A stretch of 40,284 nt of DNA from an uncultured Acetobacteraceae bacterium (lineage in GTDB: Bacteria > Pseudomonadota > Alphaproteobacteria > Acetobacterales > Acetobacteraceae), in assembly GCA_903918315.1 (NCBI GenBank), contig CAIXEA010000226.1:1-40284 (forward strand). Reading direction: 5' to 3'. How positions within the stretch are numbered: position 1 is the stretch's first letter; every line of letters begins with the position of its first letter. A program made the position numbers and the translations under genes. Under the pieces are notes generated by a model that made no database searches, was not told the DNA's origin, and saw nothing but the letters and a program-made list of their open reading frames with translations. This document shows, piece by piece, positions 40,284 through 40,284 of this stretch.

Positions 40284-40284
40284 C

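Overview
The window looks like a chromosomal segment of a GC-rich alphaproteobacterium, probably Acetobacteraceae or a close Rhodospirillales relative. This is inferred from the base composition, a transhydrogenase split into three genes (pntAA-pntAB-pntB), DUF6600, DUF2161 and DUF3617 proteins, and many solitary catabolic oxidoreductases. No rRNA, CRISPR array or phage genes were seen. One tRNA, tRNA-Arg(TCT), is present.

Layout. 1-180: the 3' end of an IS630-type transposase and a hairpin repeat. 191-757: a nitroreductase (minus). 909-6853: a tight six-gene plus-strand operon (luciferase-like monooxygenase, TauD-type dioxygenase, NtaA/SnaA-type monooxygenase, NIPSNAP protein, second luciferase-like enzyme, SDR), apparently catabolic with unknown substrate. 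6881-12746: a polytopic membrane protein, SurE, an amidohydrolase, a small membrane protein, two sugar-type ABC permeases without ATPase or binding protein, and a tiny lipoprotein. 12900-18990: a FecR-like/DUF6600 secreted protein, an SsuD-like monooxygenase with an alpha/beta hydrolase, a small repeat protein, a lipoprotein and a DUF2161 nuclease-fold protein.

19056-28019 is the most coherent block. A TetR regulator is divergent from an operon encoding acyl-CoA ligase, cyclase-family hydrolase, two thiolase-fold proteins lacking the thiolase catalytic residues, and a cysteine-free DUF35/OB-fold protein. A convergent operon (bicupin, TauD-type dioxygenase, internally shortened periplasmic binding protein) meets it at a strong hairpin terminator. 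A near-identical palindrome (CGAATA-N-TRTTCGGAA) lies in front of both operons, so the TetR protein probably controls both. A degenerate copy lies upstream of the CoA-transferase operon near 33.0 kb. I propose a substrate-inducible pathway: CoA activation, oxygenation, ring or amide hydrolysis, and retro-aldol-type or other non-thiolytic C-C cleavage. The substrate cannot be read from sequence.

28.0-36.6 kb holds a DUF3617 protein with an overlapping micro-gene, tRNA-Arg, an AceE/MdeB-like thiamine enzyme, a two-subunit CoA transferase, a stand-alone Flp-type pilin in an AT-rich pocket, an SDR, a D-2-hydroxyacid dehydrogenase and a malate/lactate-type dehydrogenase. 36.6-40.1 kb holds an unknown protein and the transhydrogenase operon. 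The right edge may enter another insertion element.

Limits: family calls come from reading motifs and remembered family sequences. No database search, structure prediction or motif scan was run.
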